Program-made: the position numbers and the translations under genes
In this document: piece after piece, positions 35,262 to 43,244 of the stretch
How the letters are laid out: every line of letters begins with the position of its first letter
Position numbering within the stretch: the first letter of the stretch is position 1
The notes under the pieces: generated by a model
The model's input: the letters and a program-made list of their open reading frames with translations, nothing else
Databases searched by the model: none
What the model was told of the DNA's origin: nothing
DNA from: Candidatus Eisenbergiella merdigallinarum
GTDB lineage: Bacteria > Bacillota > Clostridia > Lachnospirales > Lachnospiraceae
Length of the DNA: 45,237 bases
NCBI GenBank assembly: GCA_019119355.1
Contig: DWXE01000012.1
Coordinates: forward strand, 1 to 45,237
Direction: 5' to 3'

Positions 35262-36515
35262 TTGGGCTGGATTCAGATACGGGGAGGGACTCCTCTTCGC
35301 GGAGAGGTCTCCATCCAGGGCTCCAAAAACGCGGCGCTGCCGATCATGGCGGCCAGCGCGCTGGTGCCCGGCGTTACGGTGCTGATGAATTGTCCGGAAA
35401 TATCGGACGTCTCCTGCATGTGCGAGCTGTTGAAATGCGTGGGCGCGAAGGTGAGCCGGGAAGGCGGGAGGCTGGTGATCGACGCCTCCCGGATCAGCCA
35501 GCATCGCCTGCCGGAGGAACACGTGACGCGGATGCGTTCCTCGGTCATTCTGGCCGGGGCGATGCTGGGGCGCTGCGGGGAGGTCTTTTTTCAATATCCC
35601 GGAGGGTGCGTCATCGGAGACCGACCCATCGATCTGCACCTGGCCGCGCTGAAAAAGCTGGGCGCGGTCTTTACGGAAGACGGAGGGCATCTGGCGGCCA
35701 GGGCGAGCCGCCTGGAAGGGGCGCGGATCGTTCTGGATTTCCCCAGCGTGGGGGCCACGGAGAACGCCGTGCTGGCGGCTGCGCTGGCGAAGGGGACCAC
35801 GGAGATCTACCGCTGCGCCGCGGAGCCCGAAATCAGCGCGCTCTGCGACTTCCTGAACGGAGCGGGAGCCCGCATCCGGGGCGGCGGCACCGCTCATATC
35901 ACGGTGGAAGGGGTGCCCCGTCTGCACGAGAGCCAGTGGAGGGTGGAACCGGACCGGATCGTGGCGGGCACATATCTGATCGGCGTGCTGGCGGCGGGCG
36001 GAAGCGCCAGGCTCCTGCGCGCTCCCGCCCGTCAGCTGACGGAAGTGCTGAAAGTGGCACGGCGGATGGGGGCCGAAATCGCGGCGGACCGGGAGGGAAT
36101 TTCCGTGGAAAGGACCGGGAAGCTCCAAAGTCCCGGAGCGCTGGAAACCGGGGTCTATCCGGCCATCCCCACGGACCTCCAGTCGCCTTTGCTGGTGGCC
36201 CTCTGTCAGGCGCAGGGAAAGAGCAGCCTGACGGAACGGATTTTTAACGGGAGGCTGGCCGTTGCGGAGGAATTAAACCGCATGGGAGCCGGAATCGAAG
36301 TGGAGGGTAACTGCGCGCGGATGGCGGGCGGCAGCTTTCTGACGGGAAGCAGCGTCACCGCCAGAGAGCTTCGGGGCGGCGCCGCCCTGGTGCTGGCCGG
36401 GCTGTGCGCGGGAGGATACTCGCGGGTGTATAACCGCAGGTTTATCGACCGGGGATATGAAGATATCGTCAGGGATTTGAAGAGTTTGGGAGCAGACATT
36501 GGCAGCGAAACGTAA
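35262..36515 (+). CDS. murA: UDP-GlcNAc 1-carboxyvinyltransferase MurA
   Basis: First committed step of peptidoglycan synthesis, transferring enolpyruvate from PEP; 417 residues. The N-terminal IQGSKNAALPI, the catalytic loop with Cys116 in PGGCVIGDRP (fosfomycin target), IEVEG and PTDLQSPLLV regions match MurA. TTG 35262 is used, with GGAAGGTGG upstream. The 80-base gap to ftsW holds no gene, and murG, which commonly lies here, is absent. The end overlaps ftsQ by 17 bases. Confidence 0.94.
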   Translation: MGWIQIRGGTPLRGEVSIQGSKNAALPIMAASALVPGVTVLMNCPEISDVSCMCELLKCVGAKVSREGGRLVIDASRISQHRLPEEHVTRMRSSVILAGAMLGRCGEVFFQYPGGCVIGDRPIDLHLAALKKLGAVFTEDGGHLAARASRLEGARIVLDFPSVGATENAVLAAALAKGTTEIYRCAAEPEISALCDFLNGAGARIRGGGTAHITVEGVPRLHESQWRVEPDRIVAGTYLIGVLAAGGSARLLRAPARQLTEVLKVARRMGAEIAADREGISVERTGKLQSPGALETGVYPAIPTDLQSPLLVALCQAQGKSSLTERIFNGRLAVAEELNRMGAGIEVEGNCARMAGGSFLTGSSVTARELRGGAALVLAGLCAGGYSRVYNRRFIDRGYEDIVRDLKSLGADIGSET

Positions 36516-37287
36516 TTTCAGGCTGATGGCCGGAGGAAAGGACGAAAAGAAGCGAAAAAAGAGCAGGGGGAAGGGCAGGCGCGGGATCGCTCTGGCCGTT
36601 GCCGCTGCCCTTTTCGGCGTTTTTCTCATCGCCCTTTTCTTCGTGGCGACGCGGTATCAGGTGAAAAACATCACGGTGGAGGGGAATCTGCACTATTCGG
36701 ATGAAGAAATCACCGGGATGGTGCTGAAGGACAGGCTTTCCTACAATTCGCTGTACCTGTCGCTGCGCTACCGAAACCGGGAAATCACGGACATCCCCTT
36801 CATCCAGACCATGAGCGTCAGGGTCCTTTCGCCGGATACGATTCAGATCATGGTCTACGAGAAATCGGTGGCGGGCTATGTGGAATACATGGGCAGATAC
36901 CTGTATTTCGACCGGGACGGCATCGTGGTGGAATCGTCGGAGACCAGGACGCAGGGGGTGCCGCAGGTGACGGGAATCGTTTTTGACCATGTGGTGCTCT
37001 ATGAGCCGCTGCCGGTGGAAGACGACACGATTTTTCAGGAAATTCTTTCCATCACCCAGATGCTTTCGAAATACGGGATCAGCACGGACAAGATCTACTT
37101 TAACGGCGCGAACGAAATCACCCTGTATTTTGGCGGGGTGCGGGTCAGGCTGGGGAGCGGCAACCTGGAGGAAAAAATCATGCAGCTGCAGTATATCCTG
37201 CCCCGGCTGGAGGGAAAAAGCGGCGTTTTGCGCATGGAAAATTATACGGAAGAAAGGGAAAATATCTCCTTTCAGGAAGACGGATAA
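36499..37287 (+). CDS. ftsQ: Cell-division protein FtsQ/DivIB
   Basis: Bitopic divisome protein, 262 residues. A Lys/Arg-rich cytoplasmic tail precedes one membrane helix (about residues 32-54), then a POTRA domain (YQVKNITVEGNLHYSDEEI) and the FtsQ beta domain (RYLYFDRDGIVVESS, then VPQVTGI). TTG 36499 lies inside the murA end, with GGGAG about 10 bases before it. Low sequence conservation is normal for the family; topology and the murA-ftsQ-ftsZ order support the call. Confidence 0.9.
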   Translation: MAAKRNFRLMAGGKDEKKRKKSRGKGRRGIALAVAAALFGVFLIALFFVATRYQVKNITVEGNLHYSDEEITGMVLKDRLSYNSLYLSLRYRNREITDIPFIQTMSVRVLSPDTIQIMVYEKSVAGYVEYMGRYLYFDRDGIVVESSETRTQGVPQVTGIVFDHVVLYEPLPVEDDTIFQEILSITQMLSKYGISTDKIYFNGANEITLYFGGVRVRLGSGNLEEKIMQLQYILPRLEGKSGVLRMENYTEERENISFQEDG

Positions 37288-37322
37288 GCCCGGAAAAAGG
37301 GGGAGAAATTGAAAAAAAGAGG

Positions 37323-37351
37323 TTGCGCATTTGGGAAAATGATTATATGAT
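37323..37351 (+). promoter_or_regulatory. Probable sigma-A promoter for ftsZ
   Basis: TTGCGC at 37323-37328 and TATGAT at 37346-37351 are 17 bases apart, lying 43 bases before the ftsZ start. ftsZ having its own promoter inside dcw clusters is common. Confidence 0.55.
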
Positions 37352-37393
37352 ATCTAGTATGAAGTGACAGAGGGAATGAAGGAGGATACAACC

Positions 37394-38599
37394 TTGCTGG
37401 AGATCAAAGTAAACGATGCGGAGTCCGCAGCCAGGATCATCGTGTTCGGTGTCGGCGGCGCGGGCAACAACGCTGTAAATAGAATGATAGATGAGAAAAT
37501 TGACGGCGTGGAGTTTGTGGGCGCCAATACGGACAAGCAGGCGCTGCAGTTCTGCAAGGCGGAGAAGAATCTCCAGATCGGCGAGAAGCTGACCAAAGGG
37601 CTGGGGGCCGGCGCGAAGCCGGAGATCGGCGAACAGGCCGCGCAGGAGAGCGCGGAAGAGATTTCCGGCGTGCTGGAGGGCGCGGACATGGTGTTCGTCA
37701 CCTGCGGTATGGGCGGCGGAACCGGAACGGGAGCCGCTCCCGTGGTAGCCAAGCTGGCGAAGGACAAGGGGATCCTCACGGTGGGCGTGGTGACCAAGCC
37801 TTTTCGCTTTGAAGCCAAGACCAGGATGAATAACGCCCTGGAGGGCATCGAGAAGCTCAAGCAGAACGTGGACACGCTGATCGTCATCCCCAACGATAAG
37901 ATTCTGGAGATCGTGGACAAGCGCACCAGCATGCCGGAAGCTTTGATGAAGGCTGACGAGGTGCTCCAGCAGGCCGTTCAGGGAATCACCGATCTGATCA
38001 ACGTGCCCGCGGTCATCAACCTGGACTTCGCGGACGTGCAGACCGTCATGAGAGACAAGGGGATCGCCCACATCGGAATCGGAGAGGGCAAGGGAGACGA
38101 TAAGGCCGTGCAGGCGGTGAAGGAAGCGGTGGAGAGCCCCCTTCTGGAAACCACCATCGCGGGCGCCAGCGATATCATCGTCAACGTGTCCGGCGACATT
38201 TCCATGTTCGACGCTTCGGATGCGGTGGACTACGTGAGGGAGATCACCGGCGACGACGTGAACATCATTTTCGGCGCCATGTACGATTCCAATCTGGCGG
38301 ACTACTGCAGGGTGACGGTGATCGCCACCGGCATCGAAGAGAACCAGGCTTCCAGGTTTACCTCTTCCTTCGCGAAGAAGCCCGCGATGGCGACCAAGAC
38401 GGGCGTATCCGGGTTAAAGACCACGGTGAACGCTTCCGGCGCCACCACATCCAGACCCTTTACCAATCCGCTTCAGCCCGGCGCGCACACCGGAGAGCTG
38501 AAGTCGAATCTCACCGGCATTCAGAAGCCCCCTGCCAGCCTGCGCAGCAAGGTGGAGGAGAAGTCTCTGAAGATTCCGGATTTCCTGCAGAGGAAATGA
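37394..38599 (+). CDS. ftsZ: Cell-division GTPase FtsZ
   Basis: Tubulin homologue forming the Z-ring, 401 residues. It has [12 protein letters not shown] near the N-terminus, the tubulin signature [12 protein letters not shown], the T7 loop NLDFADV, and a variable linker ending in the conserved C-terminal peptide [10 protein letters not shown], which binds FtsA/SepF-type partners. TTG 37394 is chosen because AAGGAGG at 37379-37385 lies 8 bases before it and the protein then begins MLEIKVND, as in relatives; upstream GTG 37364 and ATG 37376 would place the site inside the gene. It is last in the dcw cluster. Confidence 0.96.
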   Translation: MLEIKVNDAESAARIIVFGVGGAGNNAVNRMIDEKIDGVEFVGANTDKQALQFCKAEKNLQIGEKLTKGLGAGAKPEIGEQAAQESAEEISGVLEGADMVFVTCGMGGGTGTGAAPVVAKLAKDKGILTVGVVTKPFRFEAKTRMNNALEGIEKLKQNVDTLIVIPNDKILEIVDKRTSMPEALMKADEVLQQAVQGITDLINVPAVINLDFADVQTVMRDKGIAHIGIGEGKGDDKAVQAVKEAVESPLLETTIAGASDIIVNVSGDISMFDASDAVDYVREITGDDVNIIFGAMYDSNLADYCRVTVIATGIEENQASRFTSSFAKKPAMATKTGVSGLKTTVNASGATTSRPFTNPLQPGAHTGELKSNLTGIQKPPASLRSKVEEKSLKIPDFLQRK

Positions 38600-38639
38600 G
38601 TTGCGCTCCATATAACTGCATTTAACGTTTTTGGCATTG

Positions 38640-38666
38640 GCCGTCATTACCCGTGGTAGTGACGGC
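38640..38666 (+). terminator. Hairpin after ftsZ
   Basis: A 12-bp stem between 38640-38651 and 38655-38666 (one G-U pair) closes on a CGT loop. The following sequence is only moderately T-rich (TGTTGTAGTTT), so termination may be partial. Confidence 0.6.
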
Positions 38667-38668
38667 TG

Positions 38669-38697
38669 TTGTAGTTTATATGCGCAAGTGTTATAAT
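38669..38697 (+). promoter_or_regulatory. Promoter of the DUF3990-like cassette
   Basis: TTGTAG at 38669-38674 and a perfect TATAAT at 38692-38697 with a 17-base spacer, 35 bases before the first cassette gene. Confidence 0.7.
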
Positions 38698-38731
38698 ATG
38701 AGAAGCAAATGTCATAATCGAGGCGGGTGAA

Positions 38732-39409
38732 ATGGAGATCCCTATGAAAAGTTCCGATCAAATGAAAGAGATACGTGGTGCAACGATTACTCTTTACCAT
38801 GGTTCCAAGTCCGGATTGCGCGGTCCGATTGCCCCCATCAGTCGGGACCGATGCGATTTTGGAAGGGGCTTTTATATGGGAACAGAGCGGATGCAGCCGC
38901 TCACATTGATTTGCAATTACCCGGAAGGAAAACTTTACACTTTGCAGGCTGACTTGACTAATCTCAAACTCCTCGATGTGGAGGTCGGTTTAGACTGGGC
39001 GTTGTTGATCGCCTTCAATCGGGGAAAACTGGAAACGGTTAAAGGCTCCCGTATCTATCATCAGTACGCCACCATGGCTGCCGGATGCGATATGGTCATT
39101 GGAGATATTGCCAATGACCGCATGTTTGTGGTGTTGGATCGTTTCTTCAACGGCGAGATCACGGATCTTGCGCTCGTCAACAGTCTGTCGGTTTTGAAAC
39201 TGGGAAAACAGTATGCAGCGCTGACAGAAAAGGCATGCAGCCAGATCAAAATTCTGGACGAGCAGCATATCTCTGCGGAAGACCGTATAAGCCTGAAGGT
39301 GGAAAGTGAGGCTAACCGCTCGAAGGGTATCGCCCTGGCAGATGGGATCTGTCGAAAATACAGGCGGGAAGGCCGTTTCTTTGATGAAATATTGAAGGCG
39401 GTGGAATGA
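38732..39409 (+). CDS. DUF3990-like protein, candidate ADP-ribosyltransferase-fold toxin
   Basis: A 225-residue protein. From about residue 20 it shows TLYHGSKSGLRGPI followed by CDFGRGFYMGT, the hallmark of DUF3990 proteins, which belong to the ADP-ribosyltransferase fold group; the His in YHGS and the Tyr in GFYMG fit the NAD-binding His-Tyr pattern of that fold. No biochemical activity can be read from sequence. ATG 38732 follows GAGGCGGGTG; ATG 38744 with GGAG is an alternative. The next gene starts one base after the stop. The cassette is visibly more AT-rich than ftsZ and sigE and has its own promoter and terminator, suggesting transfer. Confidence 0.7.
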   Translation: MEIPMKSSDQMKEIRGATITLYHGSKSGLRGPIAPISRDRCDFGRGFYMGTERMQPLTLICNYPEGKLYTLQADLTNLKLLDVEVGLDWALLIAFNRGKLETVKGSRIYHQYATMAAGCDMVIGDIANDRMFVVLDRFFNGEITDLALVNSLSVLKLGKQYAALTEKACSQIKILDEQHISAEDRISLKVESEANRSKGIALADGICRKYRREGRFFDEILKAVE

Positions 39410-39410
39410 G

Positions 39411-39839
39411 ATGGCAAATTTGAGTTTGGAGCAGCGGCAGCTCTGTGATATTCAGGGGCGCCTGTTTGAGTTGGCTTTAAAAAACGGTTATGACTGTCCC
39501 GCGTTTATTCAGGCCTTTATGAACAGCCGGACAGCTGCGGCACTGGATGATATCTATGATCGTCTGCAATGGGCCGGCGAAGAATATATCCTGGAGGAGT
39601 TGAATGATGAGGTGGGCGGACTGAAAAGAGCGGGTACATGCTATCCTTCCGAAGTGATGTACTGGACTGGCTATACCTATCGCTACTGGCATTATTACAC
39701 CGGTGAGAGCAGCAGGGATATTTTTCGGACTGCCGGAGCGGAAACCATGAACGACTGCTGGCTGGGTTTTCACACCTTTGATATGGAAATGGCCGTTAAC
39801 GATTTGAAAGAGCTCTCCGAGCAAAAATTGGAAAAATGA
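39411..39839 (+). CDS. Unknown partner of the DUF3990-like protein, candidate antitoxin
   Basis: A 142-residue soluble, acidic protein without signal or membrane segments. It is mostly helical in appearance: CDIQGRLFELALKNGYDCPAF, then AAALDDIYDRLQWAGEEYILEELNDE, and an aromatic stretch VMYWTGYTYRYWHYYTGESS followed by AETMNDCWLGFHTFDMEMAVNDLKEL. I do not know a named family for it. One base separates it from the preceding stop, so translation is coupled. Position and stoichiometric coupling suggest an antitoxin or regulator of the upstream protein; this is inference. Confidence 0.65.
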   Translation: MANLSLEQRQLCDIQGRLFELALKNGYDCPAFIQAFMNSRTAAALDDIYDRLQWAGEEYILEELNDEVGGLKRAGTCYPSEVMYWTGYTYRYWHYYTGESSRDIFRTAGAETMNDCWLGFHTFDMEMAVNDLKELSEQKLEK

Positions 39840-39852
39840 CGGACGGTTTTGC

Positions 39853-39901
39853 GGGGCTGTCATATGAGAAATAAATTTTCTCATGTGATAGGCCCTTTTT
39901 T
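39853..39901 (+). terminator. Intrinsic terminator of the cassette
   Basis: An imperfect 18-base stem (39853-39870 with 39878-39895) ends in GGCCC and is followed by six T. It lies 14 bases after the stop of the second cassette gene. Confidence 0.85.
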
Positions 39902-39908
39902 ATGCCCC

Positions 39909-39915
39909 TGTCGAA
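39909..39915 (+). promoter_or_regulatory. Spo0A box upstream of spoIIGA
   Basis: TGTCGAA is an exact core of the Spo0A~P binding box. It lies about 36 bases upstream of the -35 element of the spoIIGA promoter, comparable with activator sites at the Bacillus subtilis spoIIG promoter. Confidence 0.65.
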
Positions 39916-39930
39916 GAAACGCGGAAAATT

Positions 39931-39947
39931 CCGTCCGCAGCGGACGG
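39931..39947. promoter_or_regulatory. Perfect hyphenated palindrome, candidate operator
   Basis: CCGTCCGC at 39931-39938 and GCGGACGG at 39940-39947 form a perfect 8-bp inverted repeat with a one-base centre. It lies between the upstream Spo0A box and the promoter, so it is unlikely to be transcribed from spoIIGA. The binding protein, if any, is unknown. Confidence 0.4.
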
Positions 39948-39949
39948 GT

Positions 39950-39983
39950 TTTGACAAATTTCTCCCCCGCATCCGCCTATAAT
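39950..39983 (+). promoter_or_regulatory. spoIIGA promoter with overlapping Spo0A box and long spacer
   Basis: TTGACA at 39951-39956 and TATAAT at 39978-39983 are both consensus but 21 bases apart. TTTGACAAA at 39950-39958 reads on the minus strand as TTTGTCAAA, a full Spo0A box over the -35. An over-long spacer with Spo0A boxes is the known design of the Bacillus subtilis spoIIG promoter, where Spo0A~P repositions sigma-A polymerase. Confidence 0.75.
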
Positions 39984-40005
39984 GGAGGGCAGAACGGAGG
40001 GAGAG

Positions 40006-40899
40006 ATGGAATACGAAGTTTACATAGACCGGCTTTTTTTCCTGCACTTCGGAATGAATTTCCTCCTTCTTATGCTGACGGACCGCCTGGGGGACTACCG
40101 GGTTTCCAAAAAGCGGCTCGCGCTGACCGCGGCTGTTGCGTCGGCCCTTTATCTGGCGGTCCTTTTATGGCCTGTGGGACGTTTTAGCGGAGGGCTGCGG
40201 GGCGCGGGAGCCCTAAAGGTTCTGCTCTTTTCCGCGGGTACCCTGGGAGCGCTGGCCGCCGCTTTTTCCCTGCGGCAAAAGCGGGAACTGCTTTCGGCCG
40301 CAGGCCTGTATGCGGCCTGCTCCTGTCTGCTGGGCGGGACGCTGTCGGCCCTGCAGGGCGCGGGGCGGGCGCTTTGGGGAGGAAAGGAGGTTTCCTCCGT
40401 CACGGTGCTGGGGGTACTGGCCCCGGCGTTGGTCGCGTCGCTGGCCGGATGCGCCCTCTGGAGGAGGGAGCAAAAAAAACGGAGCGATCCCCTCTGGAGG
40501 GTTCGGCTGAAGGAAGGGGAAACGACCGTGGAAGTGGTGGCCCTGGCGGACAGCGGAAACAGCCTGACGGATCCCTGCACGCACAGGCCGGTGTGCGTGG
40601 CGGACAGGGCGGTTCTGAGAGCCTTGGGCGTTCTGGAAAAGCCGGAAAGGTTCAGAATCATTCCCTATCATTCGGTGGGAAAAGGGCGCGGCCTTTTGCA
40701 GGCGGCCGCAGTCGAGGAAATGCGTCTGTACAGGGCGGGGCAGGAGAGGGTGCAAAAGCGTGTGCTGATCGCGGTCAGCCAGGAAAAACTGTCCCAGTCC
40801 GGGAGCTGGCAGATGCTTTTGCATCCCGCAATACTGGAAGAAGAGAAAGGAGAAGACCATGATATTGAAAGTAGCGATGCCGGGAAAGATGCAGTTTAA
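40006..40899 (+). CDS. spoIIGA: Pro-sigma-E processing protease SpoIIGA
   Basis: Membrane aspartic protease that activates pro-sigma-E in the mother cell, 297 residues. Five hydrophobic segments occupy about residues 10-150, starting [20 protein letters not shown]; the soluble protease domain follows with the catalytic motif [12 protein letters not shown], Asp182, as in retropepsin-like enzymes that work as dimers. ATG 40006 follows ACGGAGGGA. The end overlaps sigE by 41 bases, as expected for a protease and its substrate made together. Expression is probably Spo0A~P-dependent from the promoter upstream. Confidence 0.93.
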   Translation: MEYEVYIDRLFFLHFGMNFLLLMLTDRLGDYRVSKKRLALTAAVASALYLAVLLWPVGRFSGGLRGAGALKVLLFSAGTLGALAAAFSLRQKRELLSAAGLYAACSCLLGGTLSALQGAGRALWGGKEVSSVTVLGVLAPALVASLAGCALWRREQKKRSDPLWRVRLKEGETTVEVVALADSGNSLTDPCTHRPVCVADRAVLRALGVLEKPERFRIIPYHSVGKGRGLLQAAAVEEMRLYRAGQERVQKRVLIAVSQEKLSQSGSWQMLLHPAILEEEKGEDHDIESSDAGKDAV

Positions 40900-41599
40900 A
40901 ATCATCCGCAGAGAGCCGGCCTTTTTTATGGCAAAGGAGGGGGACATTCATTACATAGGCGGCGCGGAGGTGCTGCCGCCGCCGCTGGAGAGCGCCCAGG
41001 AAAACGAGGTGATTCAGGATCTGGAATCGGAGGAGTTCGCCCAGGAGGCCAGGTCCATTCTCATCGAGCACAATCTCAGGCTGGTGGTCTATATCGCGAA
41101 GAAATTCGACAATACGGGCGTTGGGGTGGAAGACCTGATCTCCATCGGCACCATCGGCCTGATCAAGTCCATCAACACCTTTAACCCCGGGAAAAATATC
41201 AAGCTCGCCACCTATGCGTCCCGGTGCATCGAGAACGAAATCCTCATGTACCTCAGGAGAAACAGCAAAACCCGGATGGAAGTTTCCATCGACGAACCGC
41301 TGAACGTGGACTGGGACGGAAACGAACTGCTGCTTTCCGATATCCTGGGGACGGACGAGGACGTGATTTACCGGGATATCGAGAACGAGGCCGAAAAGAA
41401 GATCCTGCGCAGGGCCGTGGATAAACTGTCCGAGCGGGAGCGCACCATCGTCAATCTCCGGTTCGGCTTAAACGCGCCGGACGGCAGGGAGATGACCCAG
41501 AAGGAAGTGGCGGGACAGCTGGGAATTTCACAATCCTATATTTCCCGGCTGGAAAAAAAGATCATGAAGCGCCTGAAAAAGGAGATGGCGAAGGAATGA
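40859..41599 (+). CDS. sigE: Sporulation sigma factor E precursor
   Basis: Mother-cell sigma factor, 246 residues. The N-terminal pro-sequence ([19 protein letters not shown]) lies before the conserved [12 protein letters not shown]; SpoIIGA is expected to cleave in this segment. Region 2 ([49 protein letters not shown]) and region 4 ([19 protein letters not shown]) are intact. AAAGGAG precedes ATG 40859. Unlike the usual spoIIGA-sigE-sigG order, the next gene points back toward sigE. Confidence 0.96.
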   Translation: MILKVAMPGKMQFKIIRREPAFFMAKEGDIHYIGGAEVLPPPLESAQENEVIQDLESEEFAQEARSILIEHNLRLVVYIAKKFDNTGVGVEDLISIGTIGLIKSINTFNPGKNIKLATYASRCIENEILMYLRRNSKTRMEVSIDEPLNVDWDGNELLLSDILGTDEDVIYRDIENEAEKKILRRAVDKLSERERTIVNLRFGLNAPDGREMTQKEVAGQLGISQSYISRLEKKIMKRLKKEMAKE

Positions 41600-41647
41600 G
41601 AATCGGCGCGGGATAACCTGGCGCGGCGCAGGGAAGCGGGGCGGAGG

Positions 41648-42427
41648 CTACGCGCTCAGGTAGGCGCGCATGATGCGGAGGGCATTTTTTTCCAGGCGGG
41701 AAACCTGCGCCTGGGAAATGCCGATGGCGTCCGCCACCTCCATCTGGGTCTTGCCCTCGAAAAAGCGCAGGACGATGATTTCGTGCTCCCTGCTGTTGAG
41801 CTTTTTCATGGCGTCGGAAAGGGAGAGATGCTCGATCCAGGTCTCCTCCCGGTTCTTTTTGTCCCGGATCTGATCCATCACATAGAGGGTGTCCCCGCCG
41901 TCCGTGTAGACCGGCTCGTACAGGCTCATGGGATTCTGGATGGCGTCCAGAGCGTAGACGATATCCTCCCGGGAAATGCCCACTTCCGTGGCCACCTCCG
42001 TGATGGTAGGTTCCTTCTGATTCTTCTTCATCAGATTTTCCCGGGCGTAGATGGCCTTGTAGGCCGTATCCCGCAGGGAACGGCTGACCCGGATGGAATT
42101 GTTGTCCCGCAGAAACCTGCGGATTTCCCCGATGATCATGGGGACGGCGTAAGTGGAAAAGCGAACGCCCAGCTCCGTATTGAAGTTATCGATGGCCTTG
42201 ATCAGGCCGATACAGCCGATCTGAAACAGATCGTCCACGTTTTCGTTGCTGGAGGAAAACCGTTTGATGACGCTGAGCACCAGACGGAGATTGCCGTTGA
42301 TGAACAGCTCCCGGGCCTGGATATCGCCCTGGCGGATCTTTACGAACAGTTCGTCCTTTTCGTCATTGGTAAGCACCGGCAGCCGCGATGTATTGACCCC
42401 GCAGATTTCCACTTTATTCAATGCCAT
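41648..42427 (-). CDS. sigG: Forespore sigma factor G
   Basis: Late forespore sigma factor, 259 residues. It begins MALNKVEICGVNTSRLPVL, a sequence specific to sigma-G, followed by NGNLRLVLSVIKRF, VDDLFQIGCIGLIKAIDNF, VRFSTYAVPMIIGEIRRFLRDN, and region 4 TQMEVADAIGISQAQVSRLEKNALR. AGGAGG precedes the ATG. It lies on the minus strand, convergent with sigE and divergent from ylmC, so read-through from spoIIGA-sigE cannot express it; a forespore-type promoter is visible at 42469-42499. The 48-base gap to sigE has no clear terminator. Confidence 0.97.
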   Translation of the reverse strand: MALNKVEICGVNTSRLPVLTNDEKDELFVKIRQGDIQARELFINGNLRLVLSVIKRFSSSNENVDDLFQIGCIGLIKAIDNFNTELGVRFSTYAVPMIIGEIRRFLRDNNSIRVSRSLRDTAYKAIYARENLMKKNQKEPTITEVATEVGISREDIVYALDAIQNPMSLYEPVYTDGGDTLYVMDQIRDKKNREETWIEHLSLSDAMKKLNSREHEIIVLRFFEGKTQMEVADAIGISQAQVSRLEKNALRIMRAYLSA

Positions 42428-42468
42428 AACCGAAAGCCTCCTGCTCTTTGCTCGTTGAAACGTATTAC

Positions 42469-42499
42469 AAGCATGGGCAGAGAAGGCTTTTTTTATTCA
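42469..42499 (-). promoter_or_regulatory. Sigma-G/F-type promoter of sigG
   Basis: On the minus strand TGAATA (42499-42494) and CATGCTT (42475-42469) are separated by 18 bases. The -35 fits the sigma-G pattern and the -10 matches CATnnTA in all but the last base. It lies 42 bases before the sigG ATG. Sigma-F recognition is also possible, because the two factors overlap. Confidence 0.55.
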
Positions 42500-42601
42500 A
42501 CGTCGGGACGCTTTGTTATGCGCTGCGGCGCACGAGGGCGCAAAAGGAGCATATTGTAATAGAAAAGAAGGCCGGGCCGGCGACGGGGAGGAAAGGGACG
42601 G

Positions 42602-42841
42602 ATGCTGTTTTCGGAACTGAAATGCAAGGATGTGGTGAACCTGCGGGACTGCAGGAAGATGGGCCATGTGATCGATTTCGAATTCGACGAGTGCACCGGA
42701 TGCATCAGCAAGATCATGGTGCCCGGCGTGGACGGGAAAAACTGCTTCAAGCGCCTGATCGGCTGCGACACGGAATACGTAATCTGCTACGGGGACATCA
42801 AACAGATCGGGCCGGACATCATCCTGGTGGATGTGCCGTAA
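42602..42841 (+). CDS. ylmC: YlmC/YmxH family sporulation-associated protein
   Basis: Small PRC-barrel protein, 79 residues. It shows SELKCKDVVNLRDCRKMGHVIDFEFDECTGCISKI in the family pattern, given here by its ends SELKCKDVVN and TGCISKIMVPG, and ends in ICYGDIKQIGPDIILVDV. Homologues lie next to sigG in Clostridia, matching this position, but their biochemical role is not established. GGGGAGGAAAGGG precedes the ATG. It is convergent with hepT, 13 bases away. Confidence 0.88.
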   Translation: MLFSELKCKDVVNLRDCRKMGHVIDFEFDECTGCISKIMVPGVDGKNCFKRLIGCDTEYVICYGDIKQIGPDIILVDVP

Positions 42842-42854
42842 AGGCGGGCAAAAC

Positions 42855-43244
42855 TCACAGCCAGTTCTGCCCGACCTCCGCTTTTAGACTGCAAAACATT
42901 TCGTAAAAGCGATCCTTGGCCGTTTGAACGATGGAAAGCGCGATCTCGCGGTTGTAAGAATGCGCGATATTATTTCGTTCCTGAAGCGCGTGAAGCCACA
43001 GGTCTTCATCTTTTATCATTCCGGCCTGATACGCTGTTTTCAGAATCGTTTTGGGAGAGCCCGTGGACCCTTCTTCATAGCCATGAATTGTCAGGATCTC
43101 TTTCATCATTTTCCAGGACTGTTCAAAACAGATTTCATAAAGCCCTACAAGGCCGGTCAGGACCACAGTATCGTAAGGTTCCTGGTACTTATAAATTTCC
43201 TTCATATTTTCCAGCGCGCGGCAAAAATTTTCATACTTTTTCAT
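42855..43244 (-). CDS. hepT: HEPN-domain toxin, HepT / HI0074 family
   Basis: Small helical protein, 129 residues, of the nucleotidyltransferase substrate-binding (HI0074) HEPN group. The motif RNNIAHSY gives Arg90, His95 and Tyr97, exactly the RX4HXY signature of HepT toxins, which are RNases silenced when the MntA partner adds AMP to the Tyr. It starts inside the end of the upstream mntA gene (14-base overlap), so the two are translationally coupled. Whether it is an active RNase here is not shown. Confidence 0.88.
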   Translation of the reverse strand: MKKYENFCRALENMKEIYKYQEPYDTVVLTGLVGLYEICFEQSWKMMKEILTIHGYEEGSTGSPKTILKTAYQAGMIKDEDLWLHALQERNNIAHSYNREIALSIVQTAKDRFYEMFCSLKAEVGQNWL

